A DNA stretch of 64,000 bases, taken from the NCBI GenBank assembly GCA_013399875.1, contig VXAZ01006886.1:2240514-2304513 (forward strand), in the 5' to 3' direction. The position numbers and the translations under genes are program-made. Below, piece by piece: positions 13,301 through 26,505 of the stretch. The stretch comes from Gymnorhina tibicen (lineage: Eukaryota; Chordata; Aves; Passeriformes; Artamidae). Position 1 is the stretch's first letter; each line of letters starts with the position of its first letter. A model generated the notes under the pieces. That model was not told the origin of the DNA. It saw only the letters and a program-made list of their open reading frames with translations, and did no database searches.

Positions 13301-15060
13301 AAGCAGACCATTAATACTCTGCAAATAGGACTGGGTGCTGTTTTATTGCAGGCTGGTGCTCTAATTGTCCTTGCTGCTAGAGCCATCATTCATATTGGAA
13401 AGCACTTAGCCCAAGACTAAATAAGAGACAGTTGCTCTACTAAAAGCTGTGAAAGGTTTCTTTAATACATTTCTTTTAAACAAAGTACTTGGAGGAGCTA
13501 ATGTGAAGCAGATGTTTTTGAATTACCCCAGAGAATACAAAAAGACCTATTTCATCATTATATGGAATAAGATATTACCCAAGGCAAATGCTGGTAATAA
13601 AATTTTCCCCCAGGATTCCTGTTGATATTAGGGATATTAGCTTACCCTAAATATTACAAGAACTTAATTTTCATAAATGAAGCAAGTACACAAATTTGCT
13701 GGAAGGCAATAGCAAGACATTAAAGCACCTTTGAAAAACTAACGGGTTTCCTACACAGTTTGCAAGTTGCAATGGTTTCCATAACTTCTTTGAAGAGCTT
13801 CCACAACTCCAACGATGCCAAACTCAAAAGATATGTTTTTATATTGCCTAAGAAATGGGGAATGATGTGATCCTATTCACTCCAAAGAAAGTCCCAGAAG
13901 TGCCACATCCTATCCCAGGCCTTCCTCAAGTCTCCTAACTTTGCTGTGCTGTGATTAAATATAATCAGATAGTTAGCTAAATAAAGCTAAAGCTACCTTT
14001 ATGGCTGGATTCTGTGGGAAATCTAATAACAAAGCATGGCCTGGAGAAAGTGATGTGAAAGGAATAAACCAGCAGTGGTTTGAGGTAGTTCTATACCAGC
14101 ACTTGTACAGAATGCTACTTTTCTGTTAAAATGTGGTAGTGTCAGGTGAGGGAACTGCTAAGCCAGGCAGTTTCTTCATAAGAGCTCCAAGAAATTTGGA
14201 AGTTCCGTGTGGAAGAAGCAGATCCTCCCTTCCAGCCTGGATAACCAAACAAGCCGGGCACAGAGCTGTGCCAAAGAAGGAAGTCATAACCAGCACCACA
14301 GACACAATGACCTCACCCTCCTTTCTCTTCATGTTGAGCACGTCTGAGGCAGCAGACAACCAAACCAAGGAATTATCCTTTAAGAAGGGACAAGGCATAA
14401 CAATTAATGACTACACCATCCATATAAATCAGCTGGAACAGCTTTTATTTTATACTCAGGAACCTGTAAACAAATGACAGTAACTTTTTGCTGTGCCAGA
14501 GGGCACAGCTGTTGAAGCTCATGGAGCTGGGGTTCTGCACTTGTTTAGTAGGCCCAACCCAACACCAGGAAGGAGATTTGGACCAGAGAGCTCATTACAA
14601 CTCGAATTTTTGTTTAGAAAAAACAGAGAGTAAGCAATTTCTAAGTCTAGCACTGAAGCACAGAGCATAACACCCACATTACACATCATGTGTAAAGGAG
14701 ACACACATAGAGTGCCAATTTCTCCCAGGATCAGATCCCTGACCTGCTTTCACACCTCTCTCATTAGTTCACTTCTCCAGATATTTGCAAATGTAACTTG
14801 ATAATATATACTGTTGATTCTGATCCTTAAAAACCACTGAAGTCAGTGGAAGCCTTTTGAGCACACAAAACTGTTCCTGAGAGCTTTCAAACATATGAAA
14901 CCCCTATAGAAGCACTAGAAAGGAAAACCCTTTCCCCTCCATTTCCAACAAGCAGAGGAACAGCTATGGCTGTTAAAATGGCTCAAATACTTAAATGTTC
15001 TGTGTCTGTGAGAATTGAAAAGCATCAGCTGGGATATGGTAATACAAGCATGGAAGAGAA

Positions 15061-15215
15061 ATACACAATTGCCAGGTAATTATTTATGATGCAATGTTTT
15101 ATTATGCAATTTGAGGGGCATTAGTGCAACACAGAAGAGTGATTGCTCCTATATTGCTGCAGGAAAATTCATATGACAATCACAGCTTTGTTTTTATTGT
15201 TTTCTGCTTATTAGA
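15061..15215. promoter_or_regulatory. possible conserved non-coding element
   Basis: An AT-rich, low-repeat segment with TAATTATTTATGATGCAAT, a second ATTATGCAAT, GGGCATTAG and an ATTGTTTT SOX-like site. It has the texture of a developmental enhancer; this is inference only. Confidence 0.25.
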
Positions 15216-16706
15216 AAAAAAATCCCCTCTTTTCTTTTAGACATGTTTTTCATCTGAAAATATGAAAACCAAAATGACACTTCCATTCTGAGATTAATGG
15301 CCACGTATTTTTGAACAAACAATTCTGAATTTTAATCTGAATATCTCAATGCATTATTTATATTTATGCAATCATTTGAAAAATACTCCCTCACTCCTAT
15401 CCTAGAATTTTCCTAAAGCCAAGAAAAGCAATATTTCAGAAAATTACTTTGTACTTCTAATAAAGAGATTTTTCCATATTAAAAACCCAGGCAACAACTA
15501 CAATCACAACAGAACAGATTGTTTTAAGGAATGATTTGTTATATTATAGGAAAAAAATAATGAAAAAGTTGGCCTTAGAGCTAAATGAGCTGAAAGTTTT
15601 CTTTTAAGGACGACAGTGCAGTTTATTACAACAGTCTACAGTCATTTCTCTTGCACACAGAGGTGTTGCTGCCGAGCCAACGGTGAGAGGCACTGATCAA
15701 TTGGGCAAAGATGTGTTTACATCATTAAACATTATCTATTGCACAGTTTATAAAATACTTGTGCTTTTACTTCCCTCAGATCTATTTCCCTGGTATACTA
15801 TAATCCTTTGAATCATTATTTCCACCAAATATGAAGGCTTTAAAATTAAGAGGAGGCAGATACCAACATATTTTTTGTCCTTCCTTTGGAGCTCTAAGCA
15901 AAAACTATCATCTCATGGAATCAAGGCTACCCGGTTACACCAAATCAGTCACAGGATGATCTTTGCAGTGATCATTAGGAATATAGATAGAGGCACTTAT
16001 TATTATTTATGTCTTTATTTCCCCTGACTAAAGATGAACACGGAGCTTCCATAGTCTGGTGGAAAAGTAGAAAAATTCACAGATACAGTCAAACCGAACT
16101 TTGATTTTAGAACTTGATTCTTCAAAATACTCCAAAAGAGCATATGCATTGTGATTACCTTGGGACCTGCTGTGCTACCTCAAAAACAGATGCTAAATTG
16201 AGAGCACTAATTACAGAATAAGTGCCCACTAAATCAGACCTGATGCTACAGCACAGTTGTTACTGACATTCCTGTTAGTTTAAAAGAGAAAAGTACATTC
16301 CTAGCAGGCAAATCCTATTTTGTGCATCACTTTCTGCCTCTGCATGGGTGAACTTCACACCTTAGCACCACTCACTGGTAATACAATCGAGCAGTGACAT
16401 CCCCCTTCCTCCTTGGCTGGTTTACAGCTGGTTTCAGTCAGGTTCACATGGTGCCCCTTGTACAGTGCATCAGGAAAGGCCACTCTCAAATCGTGATATA
16501 ATTAAATAACAGCTCTCTGTCAGGTGGTGACAGCTCCCTCAAGTCTCACTTGAAGAGCCAGGAAAACATTATCTCAAAAGTCAATGAGAATGAGGAAACA
16601 ACAATAAAGAAAGGCAACAACTTGAAATTGTTTCTAAGAGAAAAACCAAGACACTCAAAGACAGAGATTCTTAGAATTTTGTGTTAAAAAACCTTTTCCT
16701 GTGGTC

Positions 16707-16720
16707 CACACACACACACA
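16707..16720 (+). repeat. (CA)7 microsatellite
   Basis: Seven uninterrupted CA units; short, but a possible polymorphic marker. Confidence 0.9.
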
Positions 16721-19599
16721 TTGTTTTTCCACATTTTCTGCTCTGAACAATGATGCCATTTTCAGAACCACTAATCCCACAGACACCACGGCACAGTTTC
16801 TTCCTTTATAAATTGAGCCTAGGATTTCCCACAGCCACAGGTCAGACAGTAGCTGACAACATTTAATTAGGCAATATGTACTGCAAGTGGAAAACACAGA
16901 TTTAGAGGGAAAAAAACAATCAGCTACTAAGTATTAGATGAGAAGTCATACTCATTTCAGCAGCAGCCAAAATCATATTTCTGTCTCTCCACTAAGCTGT
17001 TTCCTGGAAAGCAACAACTTTAAAGTACAGTTACACTGCAAAAATCCAACACATACAGGAAAAACAATGATTAAGACAGATCACACCTTTCCATCCCACA
17101 GATTCCCAAGCTGCTTTATAAAAACTAGTCATACCACTTGAAAGAAATGTGTTTTTCTATCTAGAAACTGCACAGCACAGAACAACAAAGGAGCAAAAGG
17201 AAGTTCTGGCAGAGGACGTACCAGCCCTGTATTTACACACAGCAGGACTGATTGGACTAGGAGGCTTTAGCAAAAAATATCAAATAACGGCCATTCTCCC
17301 TTAATTTCTCTATAGAGCCTTTCCTTATCACTGATAAATTACTTTTTCTTGTGCGAACTTACCACTACAGAAGGACTTCTAATACTTTTTTGAAACAGCT
17401 ATTTTGCCAGGCCACCTTTGTCTGATGTCCTTGGCTACACCTGATCTCTCCCCATTTTCTGCCAGGATCCAGATGGCCAAAGGGAGCATTTGTTAGGATT
17501 CAGTGACATTCTCAGTAAGCACAGCCCCCTGCAATCAGTCTCTATGCTCCTCACAGCATCCCCTTCTTGGGCTGAACCTGCCAGTGCTGACACCAGGGGT
17601 CTTAGCAGACATCTGTTTAAATTAAGAGACCCAAATTCCTGCTGATTAATTACCTTTTTCTGGGAATAAACACGGAGTATCATGAGTTAATTATGGTACA
17701 CATTCAATTAATCTAACTGGTGTCAGGTGCACTACTCCACATCAGATGGAAGGAAAGAAATCCTTTGGCACTTCAGGACACAGCACACACATCCAAACAG
17801 ACTAGGGTTTATCTGGGCAGACACTGAGGTCAGCACTGGGCAGCAACCCTGCACGCTCCTGCAAACCACAAAATTAAGCAGTGCGCAAGCTGAATTTATC
17901 CTATCACGTATTCAAAAACTTCCCTTCAAATGAACTCGACTCAGTCCTAAAGCTTTGTGACTTCCCTGTGGTAGCTTTGAGAATTAATGCAGTAGCGACA
18001 AAAAAAAGGCGCCATTTACTTCTATGCTTAATAGTTCAGGTCGTGAATATTCAAAGTTATTTTCAGTCTGTTCTGGGTCTTCAGCCTACCCCAAGGAACT
18101 CCTGAATGGTGCAGCTGACTGGGGGAGGAATCCCAGGCAAAGACATCTCTGCACACATGGCTCAGTGAGTCATGCAGGAGGCAGCTTGGAGCTCTCCTGC
18201 AGCTCCAGGGGCACCGTTCATTCGCTGCTCAGGCTTTCCTTCCGCAGCATCTTCAGTACTATTGCCAGATAAATGGTACAAATTCCACTCCAAATAGCAT
18301 TCTTGACTATAGTCATTCTATCCTTTTCTGTACTGAAGAAAATCATAAACTGTTTGGTCAAGTACATCCATTCTGAGAAATAAAACCAGACTCTCTATTA
18401 ATGGCATTAAATCTACAGTGTCCCTCCAGACAGGCAACAATTTGAAAATCTGTTTAGAGACTGTCATGAGACACATAAGAAAATACCAGAAATACACGGA
18501 CTGAGAGTCCAGGGCCCCATGTCACTCATGTGTAAGCAAAATAATACCAATTTTTAAAACTGGTTTACTTTCGTACAAGCCTTAACTCAGAGCTGGAAGT
18601 TGTTTACAGCTAGGAGAGCTATGAACATGAGAGCCAAGAAGCCCGTTTGCCAAATAAAAGCTGAATTTTAAACGCTAGAAGGAACAGGAGAGCTTACAAA
18701 GTTTCTAAGCAAGTTTCAGAGGAGCACATTGGCCATTGCCTCGGGATCATTAGGTTAGATTACAGGAGTGCAGGTCATTATTTCTACAAGGCTGATGCTG
18801 TGAAACAAAAGATGTCACTGCCATTCTTAGTGTCAAAAAGACCAACAGAAACAATAAGTCAATATTTATAGACAGAAAACGTGATAAATCAAGAAAAGGA
18901 ACAAACCAGAACCTTCACTCTGGAATGCCATGAATTTCACATCCCTAGAGTCGCAAAGGCTTTCAGAGCAAAACCCAGCAGGGTTTTTACTGCAGTCTTG
19001 CAAGCTCTTTAATAACAGAGGTCGTTATTGCAGTGCTTTGCATGGTGGTTCTTGGCTACTTTTGTCTCACCCTCCTCATCAATAAAAAATGGCTTAAAGA
19101 AGCCATGTCTCCAGGAAGTTCACACGTATTACTCTCAACATATTGCACAGGTCACAGTAGCCTACGAACAAATTGACTCACAATGTAATTTTCTGTCTAC
19201 TAAATAGAAAACTGAAGCCTCTTAGAGCATTGTTGTCTATTCCACTGCTCATAGCAGGTTTTGAACCATCCTTCTGGAAATGAAATAGTATCAATATAAA
19301 GATGCTTAAAAGCATTAATATAATTGTGTTTCTCTAGTTAATCGGCAGCAGCAGAAAGAATTGTTCTCATAATTATGCAGTCTGCTTTTAATGCCAATAC
19401 TAGATACAAAACCTTGCAAAACAGCTGCTAGAATTAAAGCCAGTTTAAGTCAGTCTGTTGCTGTCACTGATCTTGGCACCTTCCAAACGACCATCTTCCA
19501 ATGGTCTACCTCTCCAACACATCTGTACAGCAAATAAACCTTCTTTCTGTACAGCTTTAATTGTGATTTCATGTCATACACCTGAAAGACTCCAAGGAC

Positions 19600-19870
19600 A
19601 TTTAATGCCTCCTCAAATTGTGTCCTTCATTCTTCAGTCTTCCCACTCTGTAAGGCAGAGGTCCACCCCTTCCACAAATATTTCTTCTTTCTGCATTTCT
19701 CCAGCTACAAGGAGCCCTTCTTCTGCCTCCCTCCTGCTGGCTTCCCTTTGCTGCCTCACCTCCAGTCCTTCCAATCACACAGCTATCAGCCTCCTCTCTC
19801 CCAGAAACAGAGAAACTTTCCTGCTGACATAGCCTGAATCTCTCCTTATTCCCAATCACCCTAAATCCTC
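19600..19870. other. pyrimidine-rich stretch
   Basis: The + strand is dominated by C and T (many TCCTC/CTTCC blocks) for some 260 bases, which alone explains the Ser/Pro-rich 124-codon open frame across it. No repeat unit is evident. Confidence 0.6.
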
Positions 19871-22083
19871 CACCTTAAGAAAAGCTGGCACCCTTGAATG
19901 AGGTCCTGCCCTTATCTTCTACAGATATTTGTGCTTGATTTTAGCAGACTGAAGGACCTGGCAGTCACTTGAGCAAGAAATGACAGAGATACAAGAGCAT
20001 ACCTGCTTTAAGGTCCTTTTCTACCAGTTCTGTTAACCCCTTACCTTTTACAGAGTCTGGGAGTGGACAAGTCACAGCACAGTTTCAAAGGGTAACCCAC
20101 AAAAAGGCCGAAGATCCACTAACGATCTGTGTCCGTGCTCAGTGTGCCCACACTGCAGAAGGGCAAACCACAACACTGCATCCAAAGGGGATGAACAAAG
20201 GACTGAAGGAATCATTATGGTGACACACAAAGTTTCAGTTCCAACAAGGAAATCAGCAGAGAAGGAAACAAAAGGTTACATTTCCAGTTTGAAGGAGAAA
20301 AGCACTTCCCCACCTACTGTACCCCAGGGAGCTCCCATCTTTTCTCATACAGCCACATTGTACAACCTTCTCCCATCCTTATCTTCTTTCTTTGGACCAA
20401 ATCACAGACCCAACTTCATACCCAACTACCCCAAAGAGATTCTGAGTTCCTGGCACAACAACTAAATGGCATATTTGACAATTCCCACTGTGCTGGATGC
20501 CCATGGAAATGAGTTCTCTCCAGCACAGCCATCTGGGCTCCCCACTGCAAGTCCCGGTAACCACAGCAAAAAAAGACATCCACTAAGTTATGCTTATATT
20601 CAAACGTTCAGATGAACATTTCAAGAACTGAAACTCAAATGAACCAAATTCAGGGAACAACTATTTTCATAAACAGGCAATTCTCATATCTTCAATTACA
20701 AAATCAGGATTACCCTCAATTAAAGTCATATTTTACGCTAAGCACACAATGCCTTTACATGTCAAATGCCTTTTCAGCAGTATTGAGAATGAGATCCCTG
20801 ATTGAATGAAAGCGGAATTATAAAGAAAAAAAAAAACCCAAGCCCTAATCTTTAAAGAGCATTACTGCTTCCTAAATCCCAGTCCAGGCTAATAAATCCT
20901 TTTACCATTTGAAATATAATTTCTGTAAATACCTTATGAAAAGATATTTGAAAATATAAGAATATGCTTTATAGTTGTGCAAAACAATTCAACACATCTG
21001 CTTATTCATTTAATCTTGTTAACTTCTAGCAAAAGAGAAGGAAAATTTGTCCATCTGTAAAGAAAATACTTTTTGAAAGGCCTTTTGATTTCTTTTCATA
21101 TCCCCAAATTACCAAAGTTTTTGAAAGAATTGCACCCATTTATTTATAAGAAGGAACATACAAAAACAGGCAATTCAAAGTTCTTTTGCTAGAAATTAAC
21201 GGAATTCAGTAGCTATCAGCCATAATGTACAAATTCCTTATCCACCAATGCTGGAAAGATAGCTACAGTCTCAAAAATGACTTAACATCACATCATTTTA
21301 TCCAAGAGAATCTTTCACAGCTTTCTCCTTCCAGTGATGGAACAGTTTATTTCTATTTTTTTCAGATCTTCTTGATCAAGAGTCAATTTAATTTGAGGGG
21401 AAAAAAAACCAGGTTTTATTCTGCCCCAGGTACCATCATAATACACATTAATCATGTTCCTGTTGCACAAGTAAATTAAATTTTTGTTTACTCTGTTGGA
21501 TTTTCACAAATGCAATTAAAGGTAGGATATTTGAGCACAGAAAGTTATGATGGATTTCGTAATGACATCTTAAGGAAAAATACGTATTTATGCCTTTTTA
21601 TTTCCACATGAATAAACTTTATTTTGGAATCCATGCAGGCTCAAGAAATTAATTTAAAAATAGGTCTCCAAAGAGGCACCATTCTTTAGCCCTCAGTGGT
21701 TTTATACTAATGGTGGTGTCTAAAAGCAGAGAGAGGTAATTCCAAAGAGTGATAAGACTGCCAATAGATATGTACGTGAAGAGCACTAAAAAGTAAAGAC
21801 TATTCTGAATTGTGAAAAATTGCAGGAGAGAAGATCACTAAGAGGTTACAAGAGTTCAGGGGTCTCCTGATGGACACAGGAACACTTGAGTTCCCTCAGG
21901 AGCAAGATAGAGGCCATGGTGGGCCCCAGGAGGAATGTCAGAAACCGAGGTCGGTCCAAGTCCTTTTTCTCCCCCCGGGCCAAGCTGGGAAGCTTCTGCT
22001 AACAGTTCTTGAGGAAATACACAATTCCTGACAATCCACATGAAACCCACTGATTCTGACTGGAGAAGATACTTTCAAGTTCC

Positions 22084-22131
22084 ACATCCTCTCCCCCTCT
22101 CTGAGAGGGGAAGAGAGAGGGAGACATGAGT
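22084..22131. repeat. pyrimidine-to-purine hairpin
   Basis: CCCCTCTC (22094-22101), one T, then GAGAGGGG (22103-22110) form a perfect 8-base stem. The flanks are pyrimidine on the left and purine on the right, allowing extension with a bulge to about 14 pairs. Confidence 0.85.
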
Positions 22132-24000
22132 TTTTCTAATGAAGGGATATACAGATGCCTTCTTTAACTGAGCAGATGTGACATGTTTTTCCCAGGCAGC
22201 TAGGATAGATAGGCCCAGTACCCCCGAGTAAAGAAAAAAGATCTATTTTGGAGTACATCTCTTAGATATAGTGGGGCACTGAGAACTCAAATTGAATTTG
22301 AGGACAGAGGAATTTATGCTGCATCCTCATTACCATGGTGAGCTCCTTTAACTGCCTGGACAAGTTTAATGCCTGAGAGGGAGGCTGCAAAATCCCACAC
22401 TTCTCATGACAGCTGCCCCCATAGAATTTGAGTCATTCAGGCAGATTCTAAGGCCCATTCAGAGAGACTCACCTCAGCTCCTTCAAGTGTGCAAGGAAGG
22501 CATTCAAACACTTGAAGAGCAAATTATATATCCTTTCTTTCTCCAAAATCAATATGAAAAATTGCAAAAGCTTCCAAAATGGATATCTGCTCCAAGCCTC
22601 ATAGTACATCAGTGGGATAGAGCTGAAAAAGAGGGAAGAGCAGGCATAGAAGAAAACCAAAGTGCAGAAAAATGCAAATGAGCACTCAACTTTTTATCCT
22701 AAGTGTGCAGGTAAGAATCAAGCAGCTAAAACAAAAGCAAGATATCAGTTCTACACCCTATGGCACAGGGAAATAGGAACAGAGATAATGTAAGGAAGCC
22801 CCTAAGAACTTAATACAGAACCATCAGACTGTTAAATAAAAATGAAAATATAAATACGTGTCAAGTGCAGCAGCTGAAACAACAGAAACTTTAAAATAAA
22901 TTAAGAAAGACTGAAGTTGCCTACAGAGCACAGTAATCTCAGTCTAGCTGACAGAAAGTTAATAGATTAATTAGCCTTTAACAGGCTTGTGCAGAATGCT
23001 TCTATCACAGTTTAAGGGCACCCATGATGGCTGGGAGCAGGTCAGGGAGTATTTAGGACAAGTTAACTGATAATAGAAAGGCTGCCTTGGAAGTCACTAA
23101 ACTCATTTTTTTAACCTGTTCTTTTGAAGATGAACAATAACTGAAGGTAAGTCTGGAAATTCAGTAACACACCAGGAAGTCAGAAGGTCACAGAGGCAAA
23201 CATTAACACAAAAGACTAATTATGTAATAGAAGAAACACTGATTTATGTTCAGAACTATCACTGATGATAAAAACAGTTTTTATCAGTTTTTAATACAGA
23301 GTACCATGTAAGAAATGCTCCTCACACAATAAAAGCTAAAAAGCCCTTGGTTAATAAAATTTTAAATAAAATACAAGGATATTACACATACAAAGGAGAT
23401 AATGCGTTTAGAGTCACGTGATAAAAGTGTAAATACAAGGCTTTAAATGCAATTAGGAACAGAGCATTCTATTATTCTTTGCAAAAAGCATTACTTTATG
23501 TGGGCTAGGGCTTGCTTCTAGAATTCTTTTTTCTTCAAGGATAACCAAAAAAAAACCCCATATTGGATACTTGCCCCTCCTCCATCCCCTCCACAGAAAA
23601 CTTCAAATTGAAAGAGGCATTTTTTTTTTGTACAATGAAAACACAGTGAGAAAAATGCTTCTTGCACATGCTCATAAACAAAACAGATGGAGTTATTTAA
23701 AAGCCTCTTCTAGATCAGATAAATGAGTGAGAATTCTAATTTGAAGTGGAAGCTTCTCAGATTTGACTGAAATACCGCTCAGGACATGAGGCACGCAGTG
23801 ATTTAGGTGACATCCCCACCCAAGGGGCTCCTCTGAACTACATTTATCCTCTGAGCAGCCGTGCACACAGAGCCAGTGCTAAGAATAAACAGATTGCCAC
23901 ACTGCACTCTGCTCTCACTCTGGCCACCAAAACATCTCCATTGACAGACCATTTGTTCTTGAAAGTATATTTTGGAATTCCTAGAATAACACCTCTGGGT

Positions 24001-24030
24001 AAAAAAAAAAAAAAAAACAAAAAACAAAAA
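24001..24030 (+). repeat. poly(A) run with C interruptions
   Basis: Seventeen A followed by two CAAAAAA-type units. No target-site duplication or retrocopy was recognised upstream, so I do not call it a retroposon tail. Confidence 0.85.
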
Positions 24031-26252
24031 AGCCCCAAACCCTAAGATAAGAACCTTAACTGCTTTTAATTTAATAAGGCTGACATTAAAAATTAAGTGC
24101 TTTGTTTACACACAGATGGCAAGAGAGATCATACACCCAGTAGAATTTTCTGATTTAAAAAGAAAAGGCAAGAGAGAAAAATTAAAAGAATCTATCTTGA
24201 GAAGACAATGTATGGGCAAGTCAGCTAAAGAAAGTCACCCGAAGGAAAGCTTGTACAATTTGAACACAAGACAGAAGTTAAAATCATGTAATTTTGCAGC
24301 TGGATCACTTAAAATACCTAAAGCACAAACATCCCGAGAAAGGACAAAAGGGAAAAATGGAAACGAGTGTTTCCTGGGAGATGAAATCGTGCTCTGTAAC
24401 AAAGAATCAGCATAAAGCTCTCATGCAGCCAAGGAAACAATTCTGCCAGCCCTCATACCACTATGATTCATTCCCATTCAGCATCCCAAGTATTTCCAAG
24501 GAGCAGAGGACTCTTCCAGTAGAGCCAAACATTACCCCAACTTTATTTCCACTGGAGTTAACAACCACTGATCTGAGCAGGAGGATAGCAACGACCAAAT
24601 TCTGAAAGTCCTACACCTGGCTGGGGAGAAAGCAAAGGCACATAACCTTTACCAATGTTCTTATTGAATTCTCTCCACCCTTTAAAATCCACCCATCTCC
24701 ACCTGTGCCCTGCAGAAGCTGAAGCTATTGACACATCAGAAAGAAACGTGGAATCCCTACAGCAGAGGGAGAGGTGACAGCCTTGTCCTGGCTGTGTGTC
24801 TTGAAAAAACTACTTCAACCACAGACCCACTGAGGTATGTTTGAAGCTTTATTCATGAGAGTTTGAAAGCCAGTTGAGACATGGCTGCTTCTCCACTCAA
24901 ATCACTATCCTTATTAAAATACAATAAAAAAGACTGGCAAAGGTTCAGTCAATAATCAAGAGAACAACTGACATTTCAATTGGAATAACTGATACATAAA
25001 ATGATGTTGGTTTACTTTCTAAAGGAGAAAGAGCACAAAACAGTCAAAGAATGTTAAGGGATTATCCATTTAAGGGCTCAAAGGAAGGCTTAGGTACGTT
25101 GTAAGCTAGAGATGCATAGAAAAAGTTTCACACAGTAAGAGAGAATATTTGCACAAAACGTAATACTGACATGGACATAAGCAACTCAAATGGATAAAAT
25201 CACTTCCACATATGGAAAAAATGCATTACTTCTGTTTCAGTGGGACAAGGGTGTACATACTGCCTGTGTACTGCTCCGGGCTGGAAAGATTCTGCTGTAG
25301 TTACACAGCTAAAGATGATGTTTCCTCTGAACAGCCACGAGACAACTGCAAGCTCTGGTCCTTGGGTGGTTGAGGTCTCATTCAGCCTTTCCAGTTTGCA
25401 TAAACAAATAACTCGCTCGTTTTGGGGTGAAGACAGGAGGTGTTTAATCCAGCTGTAACTGAGACACCAGGCACAATTCCCAGGAGTTGTAAAACATTAA
25501 GTATACACTGAACTATACTTCCCCGTGGTTAAAAGTTTTAATAGAGGCAAATACAGTTGCACACATCTACGTGTGAGATTCCATAGCAGAAACAAGTTTA
25601 AAACAATGGTGAAAAACTAAGCACTGTTTCAGAACAAAACAACAGCAACCTGAATGAGTGTTCCAAGTTCAGTGAAACTTGGCATGCTCAGGAAAGTGGT
25701 TATTTGCCAAAAACTCTAAAATTCTAGTCCACTTTTCTACCAGTACTTAATTAAACTTTTTATAGAACTTAGCATTTCAATTTCATATGCTATATACTGC
25801 AAATTATAGAAAAAAATAGCTAAGATAAAATAAAGAAAGTCTCTTAGAGGAGTGGCTGTAAAAAAGTTGGCAGAAGCACAGTGTAAGCCAGGAAAAGATA
25901 CCAGAAATACCTGACATTACCTTGAAGACATTAGCAGCTGACAGAGTGCTGCCTATGAGAGAATGAAACCACTTTTATTTATAAAGTGTAATAATAATAA
26001 AACACTAAAATAAAGCACATCTAGGATTAGTGGGAAGAAATTAAAATAACTGAGCACCACACCTACCCATTTATAACTTCCCCACAAGATTTCTCTACTC
26101 ATGCTTTTCTGCCAATTTAGGTGCCTCAGGTCAGTGGCAATGCCACAGTTGTTAAGAGGGAGACACAGGGAACAGGAGAAACAACAGCAGAATAGAAAAT
26201 GCAGGAGAGACATCTCAAAAGGAATCATGAATCCCTTCTGTGATTGAGAAGA

Positions 26253-26505
26253 CAGCAAGGTTCAGAAAATTGTTTAGGTTGGAAAAAGGATCCTTGAGTC
26301 CAACTGTTGCCCCAGCACTGCCAACCCACATCCCCAAGTGCCACATCCACATGGCTTTTAAATCCCTCCAGGGCTGGGGACTCCACCACTGCCCTGGGCA
26401 GACTGTTCCAGTGGCCGACAACCCTTTCAGTGAGGAAATTGTTCCTAACAGCCAATCTGAACCTCCTCTGGCTCAACCTGAAGCCATTTCATCTTGTCCT
26501 AATGT
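26253..26505 (-). mobile_element. CR1 LINE, 3' untranslated region fragment
   Basis: Read on +, this is the reverse complement of the well-known CR1 3' region. Landmarks in order are TTTAGGTTGGAAAAAGGATC, GAGTCCAACTGTT, GTGCCACATCCACATGGC, CTCCAGGGCTGGGGACTCC, CCACTGCCCTGGGCAGACTG, ACCCTTTCAGTGAGGAAATT and CCATTTCATCTTGTCCTAAT. The element is 5' truncated in its UTR, so it has no reverse transcriptase and is dead. The terminal short tandem repeat of young copies is lost, suggesting age. Several open frames between 26225 and 26669 on both strands are shadows of it. Confidence 0.95.

Larger units (their letters stand above)
10376..26252. other. long non-coding stretch
   Basis: Intron-like or intergenic DNA. 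It contains the site cluster at 15061-15215, the CA repeat at 16707, the pyrimidine stretch at 19.6 kb, the hairpin at 22.1 kb and the poly(A) run at 24.0 kb. Open frames at 11738-12151 (-), 14126-14477 (both strands) and 22406-22681 (+) look like chance. Confidence 0.55.

Noticed and set aside
14126..14477. Open frames of 114 (+) and 90 (-) codons.
   Set aside because: Mutually overlapping, no motif, no acceptor/donor pair of note.
19458..19832. 124-codon plus frame rich in Ser, Leu and Pro.
   Set aside because: Explained by a pyrimidine-rich stretch; no domain or splice context.
21856..22681. Possible endogenous retrovirus remnant (minus frame 21856-22050 and plus frame 22406-22681).
   Set aside because: The two frames point in opposite directions; no LTR ends, primer-binding site, zinc knuckle or polymerase motif was seen.
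24001..24030. Poly(A) run as the tail of a processed pseudogene.
   Set aside because: No coding remnant or polyadenylation signal directly upstream and no flanking duplication seen.
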